DNA of 64,000 nt from Streptantibioticus cattleyicolor NRRL 8057 = DSM 46488. Lineage in GTDB: Bacteria > Actinomycetota > Actinomycetes > Streptomycetales > Streptomycetaceae. Position 1 is the stretch's first letter. The number at the start of each line of letters is the position of its first letter. The notes under the pieces were generated by a model. It was given only the letters and a program-made list of their open reading frames with translations. It searched no databases and was not told the DNA's origin. This document shows, piece after piece, positions 40,470-50,485 of this stretch. Both the position numbers and the translations under genes were made by a program. Location of the stretch: assembly GCF_000240165.1 (NCBI RefSeq), contig NC_017586.1, positions 4,663,228 to 4,727,227 on the forward strand, given 5' to 3'.

Positions 40470-41894
40470 ATGGGACGGACACTCGCGGAGAAGGTCTGGG
40501 ACGACCATGTCGTCCGGCGCGCCGATGGCGAGCCGGACCTTCTCTACATCGATCTGCATCTGCTGCACGAGGTGACCAGTCCGCAGGCGTTCGACGGACT
40601 GCGGCTCAGCGGGCGTACGGTCCGCCGGACCGACCTGACCATCGCGACCGAGGACCACAACACCCCGACGCTCGACATCGACAAGCCGATCGCCGACCCG
40701 GTCTCCCGCACCCAGTTGGAGACGCTGCGCAAGAACTGCGCGGAGTTCGGGGTGCGGCTGCACCCGCTCGGTGACGTCGAGCAGGGCGTGGTGCACGTGG
40801 TCGGTCCGCAGTTGGGGCTGACCCAGCCGGGCACCACGGTGGTCTGCGGCGACAGCCACACCTCCACGCACGGCGCGTTCGGCGCGCTCGCCTTCGGCAT
40901 CGGCACCAGCCAGGTCGAGCACGTGCTGGCCACCCAGACGCTGCCGATGGCGCCGTTCAGGACCATGGCGATCACCGTCGACGGCGAGCTGCCGGACGGC
41001 GTCACCGCCAAGGACCTGATCCTGGCGATCATCGCCCGGATCGGCACCGGCGGCGGCCAGGGGTACGTGATCGAATACCGCGGCCAGGCCATCGAGAAGC
41101 TCTCGATGGAGGCCCGGATGACCGTGTGCAACATGTCCATCGAGGCGGGCGCCCGGGCCGGCATGATCGCGCCGGACGAGACCACGTTCGCCTACCTGGA
41201 AGGGCGCCCGCACGCGCCCAAGGGCGCCGACTGGGACGCCGCGGTGGCGTACTGGAGGACGCTGCGCACCGACGAGGACGCCGTCTTCGACCACGAGGTC
41301 TACATCGACGCCGCCGAGCTGTCCCCGTTCGTGACCTGGGGCACCAACCCGGGCCAGGGCGCGCCGCTGTCGGCCTCGGTGCCCGACCCGGCCTCGTTCG
41401 ACGACCCCAGCGAGCGGCTGGCCGCCGAGAAGGCGCTGGAATACATGGGGCTGACCGCGGGGACGCCGCTGCGCGACGTCGCGGTGGACACCGTCTTCGT
41501 CGGATCGTGCACCAACGGCCGGATCGAGGACCTGCGGGCCGCCGCCGCGGTGCTTCAGGGGCGCAAGGTCGCCGACGGGGTGCGGATGCTGGTGGTCCCC
41601 GGCTCGGTACGGGTGGCGCTCCAGGCCGTCGAGGAGGGGCTGGACAAGGTGTTCACCGCGGCCGGCGCCGAATGGCGGCACGCGGGTTGCTCGATGTGCC
41701 TGGGCATGAACCCGGACCAACTGGCGCCCGGCGAGCGTTCCGCCTCCACCTCCAACCGCAACTTCGAGGGGCGGCAGGGCAAGGGCGGACGCACCCACCT
41801 GGTCTCCCCGCAGGTCGCCGCGGCCACCGCGGTCACCGGCCACCTGGCGTCCCCGGCCGACCTGGCCAAAGCCCCTGTCACCGTGGAGGTCTGA
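40470..41894 (+). CDS. leuC: 3-isopropylmalate dehydratase large subunit
   Basis: The 474-residue aconitase-family subunit binds the [4Fe-4S] cluster through Cys residues in [12 protein letters not shown] and [10 protein letters not shown] and isomerises 2- to 3-isopropylmalate with LeuD. It also has [20 protein letters not shown] and [23 protein letters not shown] 40470 follows GGAGGGAA. leuD starts 5 bp after its stop. Regulation by NdgR from the divergent gene is expected. Confidence 0.96.
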   Translation: MGRTLAEKVWDDHVVRRADGEPDLLYIDLHLLHEVTSPQAFDGLRLSGRTVRRTDLTIATEDHNTPTLDIDKPIADPVSRTQLETLRKNCAEFGVRLHPLGDVEQGVVHVVGPQLGLTQPGTTVVCGDSHTSTHGAFGALAFGIGTSQVEHVLATQTLPMAPFRTMAITVDGELPDGVTAKDLILAIIARIGTGGGQGYVIEYRGQAIEKLSMEARMTVCNMSIEAGARAGMIAPDETTFAYLEGRPHAPKGADWDAAVAYWRTLRTDEDAVFDHEVYIDAAELSPFVTWGTNPGQGAPLSASVPDPASFDDPSERLAAEKALEYMGLTAGTPLRDVAVDTVFVGSCTNGRIEDLRAAAAVLQGRKVADGVRMLVVPGSVRVALQAVEEGLDKVFTAAGAEWRHAGCSMCLGMNPDQLAPGERSASTSNRNFEGRQGKGGRTHLVSPQVAAATAVTGHLASPADLAKAPVTVEV

Positions 41895-41899
41895 GGACC

Positions 41900-42493
41900 A
41901 TGGAAGCGTTCACCACCCACACCGGCCGGGCGGTCCCGCTGCGCCGCGGCAACGTCGACACCGACCAGATCATCCCGGCCCACTGGCTGAAGAAGGTCAC
42001 CCGCAACGGCTTCGAGGACGGGCTGTTCGAGGCGTGGCGCAAGGACGAGTCGTTCGTGCTCAACGCCCCGGAACGGCAGGGTGCCACCGTCCTGGTGGCC
42101 GGACCCGACTTCGGCACCGGCTCCTCGCGTGAGCACGCGGTGTGGGCGTTGCAGAACTACGGCTTCAAGACCGTGCTGTCGTCCCGCTTCGCCGACATCT
42201 TCCGCGGCAACTCCCTCAAGAACGGCCTGCTCACCGTGGTGCTGCCGCAGGACGTGATCGAGCGGCTGTGGAAACTGACCGAGTCCGACCCGGCCGCGGA
42301 GATCACCGTCGACCTGGTGGCGAGGGAAGTTCGCGCAGAAGGCGTAACCGCTTCCTTCGAACTCGACGACAATGCCCGCTGGCGGCTGCTGGAGGGGCTG
42401 GACGACATCAGCCTCACCCTGCGCCACGAGCCCGAAATCGCCGCCTACGAGGCACGACGCCCGGCGTTCAAGCCGACCACCGTCCAGGTCTGA
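41900..42493 (+). CDS. leuD: 3-isopropylmalate dehydratase small subunit
   Basis: The 197-residue swivel-domain subunit has [15 protein letters not shown] at about 17-31 and [17 protein letters not shown] with the substrate-binding Ser and Arg. It pairs with LeuC in leucine synthesis and is co-transcribed with it. Confidence 0.96.
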   Translation: MEAFTTHTGRAVPLRRGNVDTDQIIPAHWLKKVTRNGFEDGLFEAWRKDESFVLNAPERQGATVLVAGPDFGTGSSREHAVWALQNYGFKTVLSSRFADIFRGNSLKNGLLTVVLPQDVIERLWKLTESDPAAEITVDLVAREVRAEGVTASFELDDNARWRLLEGLDDISLTLRHEPEIAAYEARRPAFKPTTVQV

Positions 42494-42515
42494 CCAGGCC
42501 GCCGCGTAGCATCTG

Positions 42516-42552
42516 CCGACGCGCCCCGCCGCGAGGCGGGGGGCGCGTCGGC
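42516..42552 (+). terminator. leuCD terminator
   Basis: GCCGACGCGCCCCGCC pairs with GGCGGGGGGCGCGTCGGC around GCGA, with a two-base bulge, 23 bp after leuD. Confidence 0.8.
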
Positions 42553-42626
42553 GTGTTCGGCCGCCGCGCGCGCCGAGTTGCGGTCCCGCGGAGGTGACAA
42601 CTCGCCACAGATGGCACAATTGGCGC

Positions 42627-42860
42627 ATGGACGGCAACGATCAACTCGCGCTCTACCGGATCGTCGCCGACCGCCTCAAGCAGGCGCACAGCAGGGTGCG
42701 CTCGCTGCAAGTCTCCGAGGACGTACGGGTGGTGCTGACCCGCAAGCTGCTCGTGATCACCGCCGCGGCCAAGCACGACGTGGCCGGTGCCGCGCGCCGG
42801 TTGGACCGTCTCATGCGGGACCTCGAGGAAGGCCGATTCCCCGACGACGGAACTCCCTGA
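42627..42860 (+). CDS. Conserved small protein between leuD and hupS
   Basis: The 77-residue protein (MDGNDQLALYRIVADRLKQA...) is a helical, charged protein without signal or cysteines. CACAAT lies 6 nt before ATG 42627, so it is probably leaderless. It occupies the position of an uncharacterised Streptomyces gene between leuD and hupS. Function unknown. Confidence 0.75.
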   Translation: MDGNDQLALYRIVADRLKQAHSRVRSLQVSEDVRVVLTRKLLVITAAAKHDVAGAARRLDRLMRDLEEGRFPDDGTP

Positions 42861-42983
42861 GCCGAGTTCGTTGCGGCACAAGGGTGATTCGCCCGTTTCG
42901 TATTTGATTTGCGGTATATATCTGCCTAACGTGCGAAAAAGCTTGAACTCTTTCGTTCCAGCAAAGTCTCCGAAGGGGAAGTC

Positions 42984-43598
42984 GTGAACAAGGCGCAGCT
43001 CGTAGAAGCAATCGCCGACAAGCTCGGCGGACGCCAGCAGGCCGCGGACGCGGTCGACGCGGTGCTCGACGCGATCGTCCGGGCGGTGGTGGCCGGCGAG
43101 CGGGTCTCGGTCACCGGTTTCGGCTCGTTCGAGAAGGTGGACCGCCCCGCGCGGTACGCCCGCAACCCGCAGACCGGCGAACGCGTCCGGGTCAAGAAGA
43201 CCTCCGTGCCGCGCTTCCGGGCCGGCCAGGGCTTCAAGGACCTGGTCAGCGGCAGCAAGAAGCTGCCCAAGGGCGACATCGCGGTCAAGAAGGCCCCCAA
43301 GGGCAGCCTGACCGGCGGGGTGACCGTCAAGGCCGCGGCGAAGAAGGCCACCGCGAAGAAGGCCACCGCGAAGAAGGCGGCGGCCAAGAAGGCGGCGGCG
43401 CAGGCCCCCGCGAAGAAGACCACCGCGAAGAAGACCACGGCGAAGAAGGCACCGGCCAAGGCCACGGCGAAGAAGGCCACGGCGAAGAAGGCGACCGCCA
43501 AGAAGGCCACCGCGAAGAAGACCGCGCCCGCGAAGAAGGCGCCGGCCAAGCGCGGCAGCGCCCGCAAGACCACCGCCAAGCGGACCGCGAGCAGGTGA
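42984..43598 (+). CDS. hupS: HU-type nucleoid protein with lysine-rich tail
   Basis: The 204-residue protein joins a standard HU domain (1-95: [48 protein letters not shown]) to a C-terminal tail of about 100 residues made of [16 protein letters not shown] units, like eukaryotic H1 or mycobacterial HupB. Streptomyces HupS of this type is developmentally controlled and compacts spore DNA. GTG 42984 follows GAAGGGGAA. Upstream is an AT-rich promoter (GGTATATATCTG near 42913). Confidence 0.95.
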   Translation: MNKAQLVEAIADKLGGRQQAADAVDAVLDAIVRAVVAGERVSVTGFGSFEKVDRPARYARNPQTGERVRVKKTSVPRFRAGQGFKDLVSGSKKLPKGDIAVKKAPKGSLTGGVTVKAAAKKATAKKATAKKAAAKKAAAQAPAKKTTAKKTTAKKAPAKATAKKATAKKATAKKATAKKTAPAKKAPAKRGSARKTTAKRTASR

Positions 43599-43612
43599 AG
43601 CCGGGGCCGCGA

Positions 43613-43644
43613 CGGGCCGGGCTCTCACTCCTGAGCCCGGCCCG
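43613..43644 (+). terminator. hupS terminator
   Basis: CGGGCCGGGCTC pairs perfectly with GAGCCCGGCCCG around an 8-nt loop. Confidence 0.85.
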
Positions 43645-43688
43645 CGCCCCGTCGCCCCGCCGCCCCTGAACGACCCCTCGCCCGCGTG

Positions 43689-43922
43689 CTACACCCCGGC
43701 GTCCGCCGCGCCCGGATCCGGGAACGTCTGCAACGTCACGAAGACCACCCGGCGCGCCTCACCCGTCCCCTCGGTACGGATCCGCACCCGCTGCCCCGGC
43801 CGCAACAGCCGCAGGTCCCCGGCGTCGAACGCCGCCGCGTCGAACGGCAGCGGCGTCCCGTCGTCCAGCAGCACGCTGCCGGACCGGGTGTCGGGGTCGA
43901 ACGTGTAGGAAGTCGCCTGCAT
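43689..43922 (-). CDS. Small OB-like protein of unknown function
   Basis: The 77-residue protein (MQATSYTFDPDTRSGSVLLD..., LRPGQRVRIRTEG) looks like a small beta-barrel with a cold-shock-like start (SGSVLLDDGTPLPFD). Similar small proteins occur near hupS in Streptomyces. RNA-binding residues of true cold-shock proteins (KGFGF, FVH) are missing. Function unknown. It converges on hupS. Confidence 0.75.
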   Translation of the reverse strand: MQATSYTFDPDTRSGSVLLDDGTPLPFDAAAFDAGDLRLLRPGQRVRIRTEGTGEARRVVFVTLQTFPDPGAADAGV

Positions 43923-43956
43923 GGGCCCAGCCTATGACCCCCTGTGCCCCCCGCGA

Positions 43957-44595
43957 GTTCCGCCGCCGCGGGCTTCGGAGGAGGGCCGGTTCCGCCGAGT
44001 GCGCTGGCGTGGCGGTTTCGCTGCCGCGGGCTCGTGATGACCGTTGCGTGCCGCCCGTTCCGCCGCCGCGGGCTTTCATGGGGGCCGGTTCCGCCGAGTG
44101 CGCTCCGTGGCATCCGTCGTGGGACGCGTGTTCCGCTGCGCGGGCGCCGGTTTCGCTGCCGTGGGTGCGTGATGGCCGTTGCGTGCCGCCGGTTTCGCTG
44201 CGCGGGCTGCGGTCGTGCACTCGTTGCGTGCTGTCCGTTTCGCCGCTGCGGGGTGCGTGTGCCCGTTCCGCTGTGCGGGCTCCGTGGTACCCGTTGCTGG
44301 CCGCGCGTTCCGCCGCTGCGGGCTTCCGGCGAGTGCCGGTTCCGCCGAGTGCGCTGGCGTGGCGGTTTCGCTGCGGGCTCCGGTCGTGCTCGTTGCGTGC
44401 TGTCCGCTTCGCCGGTGCGGGGTCGTGCTGCCGGTTTCGCTTCGGGCCCCGGTGAGGGCCGTTGCGGGCGTCCCGTTCCGTTGCGCGGGCTCGGGTGAGG
44501 GGTTTCCGCCGCGCGGGCTCCAGGGTGCCCGTTGTCGGCCGCCCGATCCGCCGCCGCGGAGTCCGCGAGGCCCGCCGCAGGGGGTCCGTCGGCCG
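43957..44595. repeat. Degenerate tandem repeat array, about 15 copies
   Basis: About 15 copies of a core like GTTCCGCYGCSCGGGCT, spaced 40-56 bp, fill the 690 bp between the small protein at 43922 and the cofC-like gene. A secondary unit, GGTTCCGCCGAGTGCGCT, occurs three times. Frames across it are open on both strands because of the composition, but none has a ribosome binding site. I see no gene in it. Confidence 0.75.
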
Positions 44596-44613
44596 CGCCT
44601 GGGCGGGCGGGGG

Positions 44614-45291
44614 TCACTCGGGATGTTCGGCGAAGGCGCCTCCCTTGGCGAAGATGCCCGTGGTGGCGGTGGTGGTGTGGGGGCCTACGCCCAGGGAGAG
44701 GGCGATGCGGAGGTCGGCGGGGGTGTCGACGTCGCGGCGGAGGGAGTCGATGTCGGGGAGGCGGATCTCGCGGGCGCCGGAGGCGAGGTGGCGGGCGCGG
44801 GAGGGGCCTTCGAAGGCGGGGGAGAGGTCGGTGCCGCGGGAAGCGGTGAGCAGGGTGGTGCCGAGCCCGGCCGCGTCCGCGACGAAGGCGCGCCGGGCCC
44901 GTCCGGCGACCGAAAGGGCCCGGGCCAGTTCCGCCGGGCGCAGCGCCGGCAGATCGGCGTTGAGGGCCGCCACCGACGCCCCCGGCCGTTCCGCGCGCAC
45001 CAGGCGCGCCCCGTGCGTCAGCGCCGCGTTGAGCCCGCCGCCCGGCGCGTCCGGGAAGACCCGCGCCCCCAGCGCCGCCAGCTCCGGCGCCGCCAGCGGA
45101 TCGTCGGTGACCACCGTCACCCCGGCCACCGCCGGACACGCCAGCGCCGCCGCCACGGTGTCCTGCGCGAACGCCAGCGCCAGCGGCGGCCGGACCACCA
45201 CCCCGGCCGCCGCGGCCCCCCGCAGCCGCGACTTGGCCACGGTCAGCGGCTTGAGCGGCACCACCAGATCCCACACGTCTTCCTCGGGCAC
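44614..45291 (-). CDS. cofC: Phosphoenolpyruvate/2-phospholactate guanylyltransferase (F420 synthesis)
   Basis: The 225-residue nucleotidyltransferase has LVVPLKPLTVAKSRL at about 8-22 (the GTP-binding lysines), VTVVTDDPLAAPEL, PGGGLNAALTHG and ALNADLPALRPAEL (metal-binding Asp). CofC/FbiD activates 2-phospholactate or phosphoenolpyruvate with GTP for coenzyme F420. GTG 45291 is the first plausible start; no strong ribosome binding site is visible. It is divergent from the acyltransferase gene. Confidence 0.86.
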   Translation of the reverse strand: MPEEDVWDLVVPLKPLTVAKSRLRGAAAAGVVVRPPLALAFAQDTVAAALACPAVAGVTVVTDDPLAAPELAALGARVFPDAPGGGLNAALTHGARLVRAERPGASVAALNADLPALRPAELARALSVAGRARRAFVADAAGLGTTLLTASRGTDLSPAFEGPSRARHLASGAREIRLPDIDSLRRDVDTPADLRIALSLGVGPHTTTATTGIFAKGGAFAEHPE

Positions 45292-45495
45292 CGGGACATT
45301 GTCACCGCCCGCTTCCCCCGGCCGGCGCACCGCCCGGCGACCACCGGCCACGGCCGCCGGACGGGCGCGCGTTACGGTGTTCGGTACGCGTCCCGGCGGT
45401 GGGCTTCTCGACAGACCGCGGACCTGGGGCGACACTTGTGCGGCTGTCCGAAAGCCCGAATCCCGCGGGCAGCGCCAATCGAGGAGGATGTCCTG

Positions 45496-46251
45496 GTGTC
45501 CCGCCGCAGAATCGGCTTCTGGTACCGCTTGGCCGCTGTCATCGTGAAACCGTGGCTCATCGTCCTCTTCAAGCGGGACTGGCGCGGAATGGAGAACATT
45601 CCGGCCGACGGCGGATTCATCACCGCCATCAACCACAACTCGTATCTCGACACGTTCTCCTACGCGCACTTCCAGTACAACACCGGACGGGTGCCGCGTT
45701 TCCTCGCCAAGGACGCCCTTTTCCGCAAGGGCGTGGCCGGTGCCTTCATGCGCGGCACCGACCAGATCCCGGTCTACCGCGAGTCGGTGAACGCCGCCGG
45801 TGCCTTCCGGGCCGCGGTGGCCGCCATCGAACGGGGCGAGTGCGTCGCGTTCTACCCCGAGGGCACCCTCACCCGCGACCCCGGACTGTGGCCGATGACC
45901 GGCAAGACCGGGGTGGCCCGGGTGGCCCTGCTCACCAGGGCACCGGTCATCCCGATCGCCCAGTGGGGCGCCAACGAGGCGCTGCCCCCGTACGGCAAGC
46001 CGAGGCTGCTGCCGCGCAAGACGCTGCGGGTGGTGGCCGGGCCGCCGGTGGACCTGTCCGCGTACTACGACCAGGAACCCACCCCCGAGGTGCTGCGCGC
46101 GGCGACCGGGACCATCATGGACGCCATCACCGGCCTGCTGGAGGAGTTGCGCGGCGAGCGGGCCCCCGCGGAACGCTACGACATGCGCAAGGCCCGTGAG
46201 GAAGAACGCCGCCGGGCCGACCGGGCCGCGGAGCGGGAGGAGAGCAAGTGA
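45496..46251 (+). CDS. plsC: 1-acyl-sn-glycerol-3-phosphate acyltransferase family protein
   Basis: The 251-residue membrane-associated acyltransferase has the catalytic HX4D in NHNSYLD, the [11 protein letters not shown] block and the [14 protein letters not shown] substrate-binding motif. It makes phosphatidic acid from lysophosphatidate. GTG 45496 follows GAGGAGGA. Its end overlaps gpsA by 4 bp, joining two steps of phospholipid precursor supply. Confidence 0.92.
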   Translation: MSRRRIGFWYRLAAVIVKPWLIVLFKRDWRGMENIPADGGFITAINHNSYLDTFSYAHFQYNTGRVPRFLAKDALFRKGVAGAFMRGTDQIPVYRESVNAAGAFRAAVAAIERGECVAFYPEGTLTRDPGLWPMTGKTGVARVALLTRAPVIPIAQWGANEALPPYGKPRLLPRKTLRVVAGPPVDLSAYYDQEPTPEVLRAATGTIMDAITGLLEELRGERAPAERYDMRKAREEERRRADRAAEREESK

Positions 46252-47249
46252 CGCGCTGCGCGGTGTACGGAACCGGCTCGTGGGGCACGGCGTTCGCCAT
46301 GATCCTCGCCGACGCCGGCTGCGAGGTGACCATGTGGGGCCGGCGCCCCGCCCTCGCCGAGACGATCAACACCACCCGGATCAACCCGGACTACCTGCCC
46401 GGGGTGGCCCTGCCGCCGTCCGTCACCGCCACCACCGACCCGGCCCGCGCCGCCGAGGGCGCCGAATTCGTCGTCCTGGCCGTGCCCTCGCAGACACTGC
46501 GGGAGAACCTGGCCGCCTGGGCACCGCTGTTCCCCGCCGACGCCGTGCTGGTCAGCCTGATGAAGGGCGTCGAACTCGGCACCAAGAAGCGGATGAGCGA
46601 GGTGATCGAGGAGGTCGCCAAGGCGGCCCCGGAACGCGTCGCCGTGCTGTCCGGGCCCAACCTCGCCGGGGAGATCGCCGCCCGCCAGCCCGCCGCCGCG
46701 GTGGTCGCCTGCCGGGACGAGGAGGTGGCCCGGCGGCTGCAGAGCGCCTGCCACACCGCCTACTTCCGCCCGTACACCAACACCGACGTGGTCGGCACCG
46801 AACTCGGCGGCGCGGTCAAGAACGTCATCGCGCTCGCCGTCGGCATCGCCGAGGGCATGGGCCTGGGCGACAACGCCAAGGCGTCGCTGATCACCCGCGG
46901 CCTGGCCGAGACCACCCGGCTGGGGCTGGCCATGGGCGCCGACGCGCACACCTTCGCCGGGCTGGCCGGCATGGGCGACCTCGTCGCCACCTGCGCCTCC
47001 CCGCTCTCCCGCAACCACACCTTCGGCATCAACCTCGGGCGCGGGATGACCCTGGAGGAGACGGTGGCGGTCACCAAGCAGACCGCCGAGGGCGTCAAGT
47101 CCTGCCGGTCGGTGCTGGATCTCGCCCGCGACATGGGCGTCGAGATGCCGATCACCGAAACCGTGGTGGGCATCGTGCACCAGGGCAAACCGCCGCTGGT
47201 TGCGCTGAAGGAGCTGATGTCGCGGTCGACCAAGGCCGAGCGTCGCTGA
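46248..47249 (+). CDS. gpsA: Glycerol-3-phosphate dehydrogenase [NAD(P)+]
   Basis: The 333-residue enzyme reduces dihydroxyacetone phosphate to sn-glycerol-3-phosphate for phospholipid synthesis. The dinucleotide motif [10 protein letters not shown] is at about 5-14, the SLMKGVE and [10 protein letters not shown] blocks follow, and the catalytic lysine lies in [15 protein letters not shown]. The GTG start overlaps plsC. ddl follows after 34 bp. Confidence 0.96.
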   Translation: MTRCAVYGTGSWGTAFAMILADAGCEVTMWGRRPALAETINTTRINPDYLPGVALPPSVTATTDPARAAEGAEFVVLAVPSQTLRENLAAWAPLFPADAVLVSLMKGVELGTKKRMSEVIEEVAKAAPERVAVLSGPNLAGEIAARQPAAAVVACRDEEVARRLQSACHTAYFRPYTNTDVVGTELGGAVKNVIALAVGIAEGMGLGDNAKASLITRGLAETTRLGLAMGADAHTFAGLAGMGDLVATCASPLSRNHTFGINLGRGMTLEETVAVTKQTAEGVKSCRSVLDLARDMGVEMPITETVVGIVHQGKPPLVALKELMSRSTKAERR

Positions 47250-47283
47250 AGCACCGGGAACCAACGGGTAGGGTCACAGCGAC

Positions 47284-48441
47284 ATGAGCAACATGCCTTC
47301 ACACCACAGCCGGCCGCCGTCCGGCCGCAAGCCGCGGGTCGCCGTCGTCTTCGGCGGACGCAGCTCCGAGCACGCCATCTCGGTGGTCACCGCCGGAGCC
47401 GTCCTGCGCGCCATCGACCGGACCAAGTACGACGTCCTGCCCATCGGCATCACCACCGACGGCCGCTGGGCGCTCGCCGCCGACGAACCCGACCGCATGG
47501 CGATCACCGCGGGCCAACTGCCCGACGTGGCACGCCTGGCGGAGTCCGCCGAGGGCAGCGTCGTGCTGCCGGTCGACCCGGCCAGCCGCGAGGTCGTCCT
47601 GTCCGAGCCGGGTTCGGTGCCCAAGGCGCTCGGCGAGGTCGACGTCGTCTTCCCGGTGCTGCACGGCCCGTACGGCGAGGACGGCACCCTCCAGGGGCTG
47701 CTGGAGCTGTCCGGGGTGCCGTACGTGGGCGCCGGCGTGCTCGCCTCCGCGGTCGGCATGGACAAGGAGTACATGAAGCGTGTCTTCACCTCCTTCGGCC
47801 TGGCCGTCGGCCCCTACCTGGTGATCCGCCCCCGCGAGTGGCACGCCGACCCGGCCGCCGCCCGCCGCCGGATCACCGACTTCGCCGAGCGTGAGGGGTG
47901 GCCGCTGTTCGTCAAGCCCGCCCGGGCCGGCTCCTCGATGGGCATCAGCAAGGTGGACGGCCCCGACGAGCTGGACGCCGCCGTCGAGCTGGCGCAGTCC
48001 CACGACCCCAAGATCCTCGTGGAGTCGGCGCTGTCCGGCCGGGAGATCGAGTGCGGGGTGCTGGAGTTCGAGGACGGGCCGCGGGCCAGCGTCCCGGCCT
48101 GGATCCCGCCCGCCGACGCCCACGGCTTCTACGACTTCGAGGCCAAGTACATCGACTCCGCCGAGGGCGTCGTCCCGGCCCCGCTGACCGACGAGGAGAC
48201 CGCCCGGGTACGGGAGCTGGCGGTGCGCGCCTTCGACGCGGTCTCCTGCGAGGGCCTGGTCCGCGCAGACTTCTTCCTCACCGACGACGGCGAGTTCGTC
48301 ATCAACGAGGTCAACACCATGCCCGGGTTCACCCCGATCTCGATGTACCCGCGGATGTGGGAGGCCACCGGGGTCGACTACCCGGAGCTGGTGGACCGGC
48401 TGATCCAGGCCGCGCTGCGCCGCTCGACGGGGTTGCGCTGA
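47284..48441 (+). CDS. ddl: D-alanine--D-alanine ligase
   Basis: The 385-residue ATP-grasp enzyme makes the D-Ala-D-Ala end of peptidoglycan precursors. It shows VFGGRSSEHAISVVTA, LHGPYGEDGTLQGLLE, FVKPARAGSSMGISKV and INEVNTMPGFTPISMYP. The Tyr-type substrate loop SSGVPYVGAG-like segment supports D-Ala as acceptor and not D-lactate, though I judge this from the motif only. ATG 47284 lies 34 bp after gpsA. Confidence 0.95.
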   Translation: MSNMPSHHSRPPSGRKPRVAVVFGGRSSEHAISVVTAGAVLRAIDRTKYDVLPIGITTDGRWALAADEPDRMAITAGQLPDVARLAESAEGSVVLPVDPASREVVLSEPGSVPKALGEVDVVFPVLHGPYGEDGTLQGLLELSGVPYVGAGVLASAVGMDKEYMKRVFTSFGLAVGPYLVIRPREWHADPAAARRRITDFAEREGWPLFVKPARAGSSMGISKVDGPDELDAAVELAQSHDPKILVESALSGREIECGVLEFEDGPRASVPAWIPPADAHGFYDFEAKYIDSAEGVVPAPLTDEETARVRELAVRAFDAVSCEGLVRADFFLTDDGEFVINEVNTMPGFTPISMYPRMWEATGVDYPELVDRLIQAALRRSTGLR

Positions 48442-48474
48442 GCCACGCCCGCCGGTGCCGTGGCCGCCGCGCGG

Positions 48475-48969
48475 CTACAGCTCCGTCGGGTCGGCCCGCT
48501 TGACGGCCGCGGCCAGATCGGTCAGCGGGTTGACCTCCGGCTTGTAGGCGCTGGGCACGGTGACCTCGACGAAGGCGGCGCGGCCGGTGGTGGTGAAGCG
48601 GTAGCCGCCGTCGAACTGCTGGGGCAGCCAGGTGACGTCGTTCACCCCGACCGCCTCCGCCGTGGGGTCGTAGTGCGGATCGCCCGGGGTGAGCGACCTC
48701 GGGCGCGGCACCCCGCAGCGCAGCTCCACCTGGGGGTTGCCCCAGGCCGCGGTGAACGGCGAGGCGGGGGTGGTGGCGTGCCGGGCGAGCCCGTCGACGG
48801 TGCCGGGCAGCCTGTCGTGCAGGGCGCGGCAGATCGCGGCGGCCGACGGGGAGGGGCTCGGCACCGCGACCGCGTTCGCCGGGCCGGACGAGCAGCCCGC
48901 CACCGTCAGCAGCACGGTGGCGGGCAGCGGGAGGAGGGGCCGGAGTCGGGCGGGCACGAAGACGTTCAC
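48475..48969 (-). CDS. DUF3515-family lipoprotein
   Basis: The 164-residue protein has a lipoprotein signal (basic start, hydrophobic stretch, lipobox TVAGC with Cys at about 26) followed by a Ser/Pro-rich linker and a DUF3515 domain (ICRALHDRLPGTVDG, WGNPQVELRCGVPRP). The family is confined to actinobacteria and its role is unknown. GTG 48969 is the start giving the signal peptide. It is on the opposite strand to ddl and thiL. Confidence 0.87.
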   Translation of the reverse strand: MNVFVPARLRPLLPLPATVLLTVAGCSSGPANAVAVPSPSPSAAAICRALHDRLPGTVDGLARHATTPASPFTAAWGNPQVELRCGVPRPRSLTPGDPHYDPTAEAVGVNDVTWLPQQFDGGYRFTTTGRAAFVEVTVPSAYKPEVNPLTDLAAAVKRADPTEL

Positions 48970-48989
48970 CGCCCGAGCATAGGCCGCGG

Positions 48990-49223
48990 CTACAGATGGA
49001 CCACCGGGCAGGTCAGGGTGCGGGTGATGCCGTCCACCTGCTGGACCTTGGCGACCACCATGCGGCCGAGTTCGTCCACGGTGTCCGCCTGGGCCCGCAC
49101 GATCACGTCGTACGGGCCCGTGACGTCCTCGGCGGTGAGGACCCCGGGGAGCTTGGAGATCACCTCGGCCACCACGGTGGCCTTGCCGACCTCGGTCTGG
49201 ATCAGGATGTACGCCTGTACCAC
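48990..49223 (-). CDS. Stand-alone Lrp/AsnC ligand-binding (RAM) domain protein
   Basis: The 77-residue protein is only the effector domain of Lrp/AsnC regulators (MVQAYILIQTEVGKA, GPYDVIVRAQADTVDELG) with no DNA-binding part. Such proteins may modulate full-length Lrp proteins or sense amino acids. The GTG start at 49223 is divergent from thiL. It lies just upstream of the lipoprotein gene. Confidence 0.9.
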   Translation of the reverse strand: MVQAYILIQTEVGKATVVAEVISKLPGVLTAEDVTGPYDVIVRAQADTVDELGRMVVAKVQQVDGITRTLTCPVVHL

Positions 49224-49441
49224 GGAACCTCCAGGCGGCTACGAGGATCATGGGGGAGGGGACGGCCACGGTACCGCGTCCCCGCCTGACGTGGGGAGAC
49301 CCCGCGCGGCGGGTTCGGCCCGCCGAAGGCCGCCCGGCAAGCGGCGTTGACGGCCGTCCGCCGGGCCGCCGTCCGCCGTCGGGAAACCGGCACGAGGAAC
49401 CGGCACGAGAAGGGGACAGTGTTGCTGAAGGAGCGAGGGGC

Positions 49442-50407
49442 ATGAAGGGCACCGTGGGTGAGCTGGGCGAGTTCGGGCTCATCAGGGAGTTGACCTCCCG
49501 GCTCACCACCACCCCGGCGGTACGGCTGGGGCCCGGCGACGACGCGGCCGTGGTGGCGGCCCCGGACCGCCGCGTGGTGGCCAGCACCGACGTGCTGCTG
49601 GAGGGGCGCCACTTCCGGCGCGACTGGTCCACCGCGTACGACGTCGGCCGCAAGGCGGCGGCGCAGAACCTCGCCGACATCGCCGCCATGGGGGCCACCC
49701 CCACCGCCCTGCTGCTCGGCCTGGTGGTCCCGGCCGAACTGCCCGCCACCTGGCCGCTGGAGCTGATGGACGGCATCAGCGACGAATGCCAGGTGGCCGG
49801 CGCCGCGGTGGCCGGCGGCGACGTGGTGCGCGGCGACGCCATCACGGTGGCCATCACCGCGCTGGGCGACCTCCAGGGCCGCCGCCCGGTCACCCGTTCC
49901 GGTGCCCGCCCCGGGGACGTGGTGGCCGTCACCGGCTGGCTCGGCTGGTCGGCCGCCGGGTACGCGCTGCTCTCCCGGGGCTTCCGCAGCCCCCGCGCCT
50001 TCGTCGAGGCCCACCGCCGCCCCGAACCCCCGTACGCCGAGGGCCCGGCCGCGGCGGCGCTGGGGGCCACCGCGATGACCGACGTCAGCGACGGACTCCT
50101 GGCCGACCTCGGACACATCGCGGAGGCCAGCGGGGTCAGCATCGACGTCAAGCGCGCGGCGCTCGACGTCCCCGCGCAGATGACCGACATCGGGCAGGCG
50201 GTCGGGGTGGACCCGGTCGACTGGGTGCTCACCGGCGGTGAGGACCACGCCATCGTGGCCGCCTTCCCCGCCAAGGCCAAACTCCCGGCCCGCTGGCGGG
50301 TGATCGGCGAGGTGCTGGGCGCCGGGGCCGGCCCGCAGGTGACCGTGGACGGCGCGGTGTGGGAGGCGGCCGGCGGCTGGGACCACTTCGGCGCCCCGGC
50401 CGGCTGA
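49442..50407 (+). CDS. thiL: Thiamine-monophosphate kinase
   Basis: The 321-residue enzyme phosphorylates thiamine phosphate to thiamine diphosphate. N-terminal ELGEFGLIREL, LGPGDDAAVV, STDVLLEGRHFRRDW, AAQNLADIAAMGA and the DVSDGLLADLGHIAEAS motif are those of the PurM/ThiL superfamily. ATG 49442 follows GGAG and GAGGGG. thiD follows after 78 bp. Confidence 0.94.
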   Translation: MKGTVGELGEFGLIRELTSRLTTTPAVRLGPGDDAAVVAAPDRRVVASTDVLLEGRHFRRDWSTAYDVGRKAAAQNLADIAAMGATPTALLLGLVVPAELPATWPLELMDGISDECQVAGAAVAGGDVVRGDAITVAITALGDLQGRRPVTRSGARPGDVVAVTGWLGWSAAGYALLSRGFRSPRAFVEAHRRPEPPYAEGPAAAALGATAMTDVSDGLLADLGHIAEASGVSIDVKRAALDVPAQMTDIGQAVGVDPVDWVLTGGEDHAIVAAFPAKAKLPARWRVIGEVLGAGAGPQVTVDGAVWEAAGGWDHFGAPAG

Positions 50408-50485
50408 CCGGCGTCCGCGCCCGGCGGGGGTCGGCGTTCGCGAGGCGTTCACCCGCCGCCCGGGACGACCCGTTAGGTTCGGGTC

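Noticed and set aside
43325..43590. Direct repeats as a mobile or CRISPR feature
   Set aside because: They are the [14 protein letters not shown] tail of HupS.
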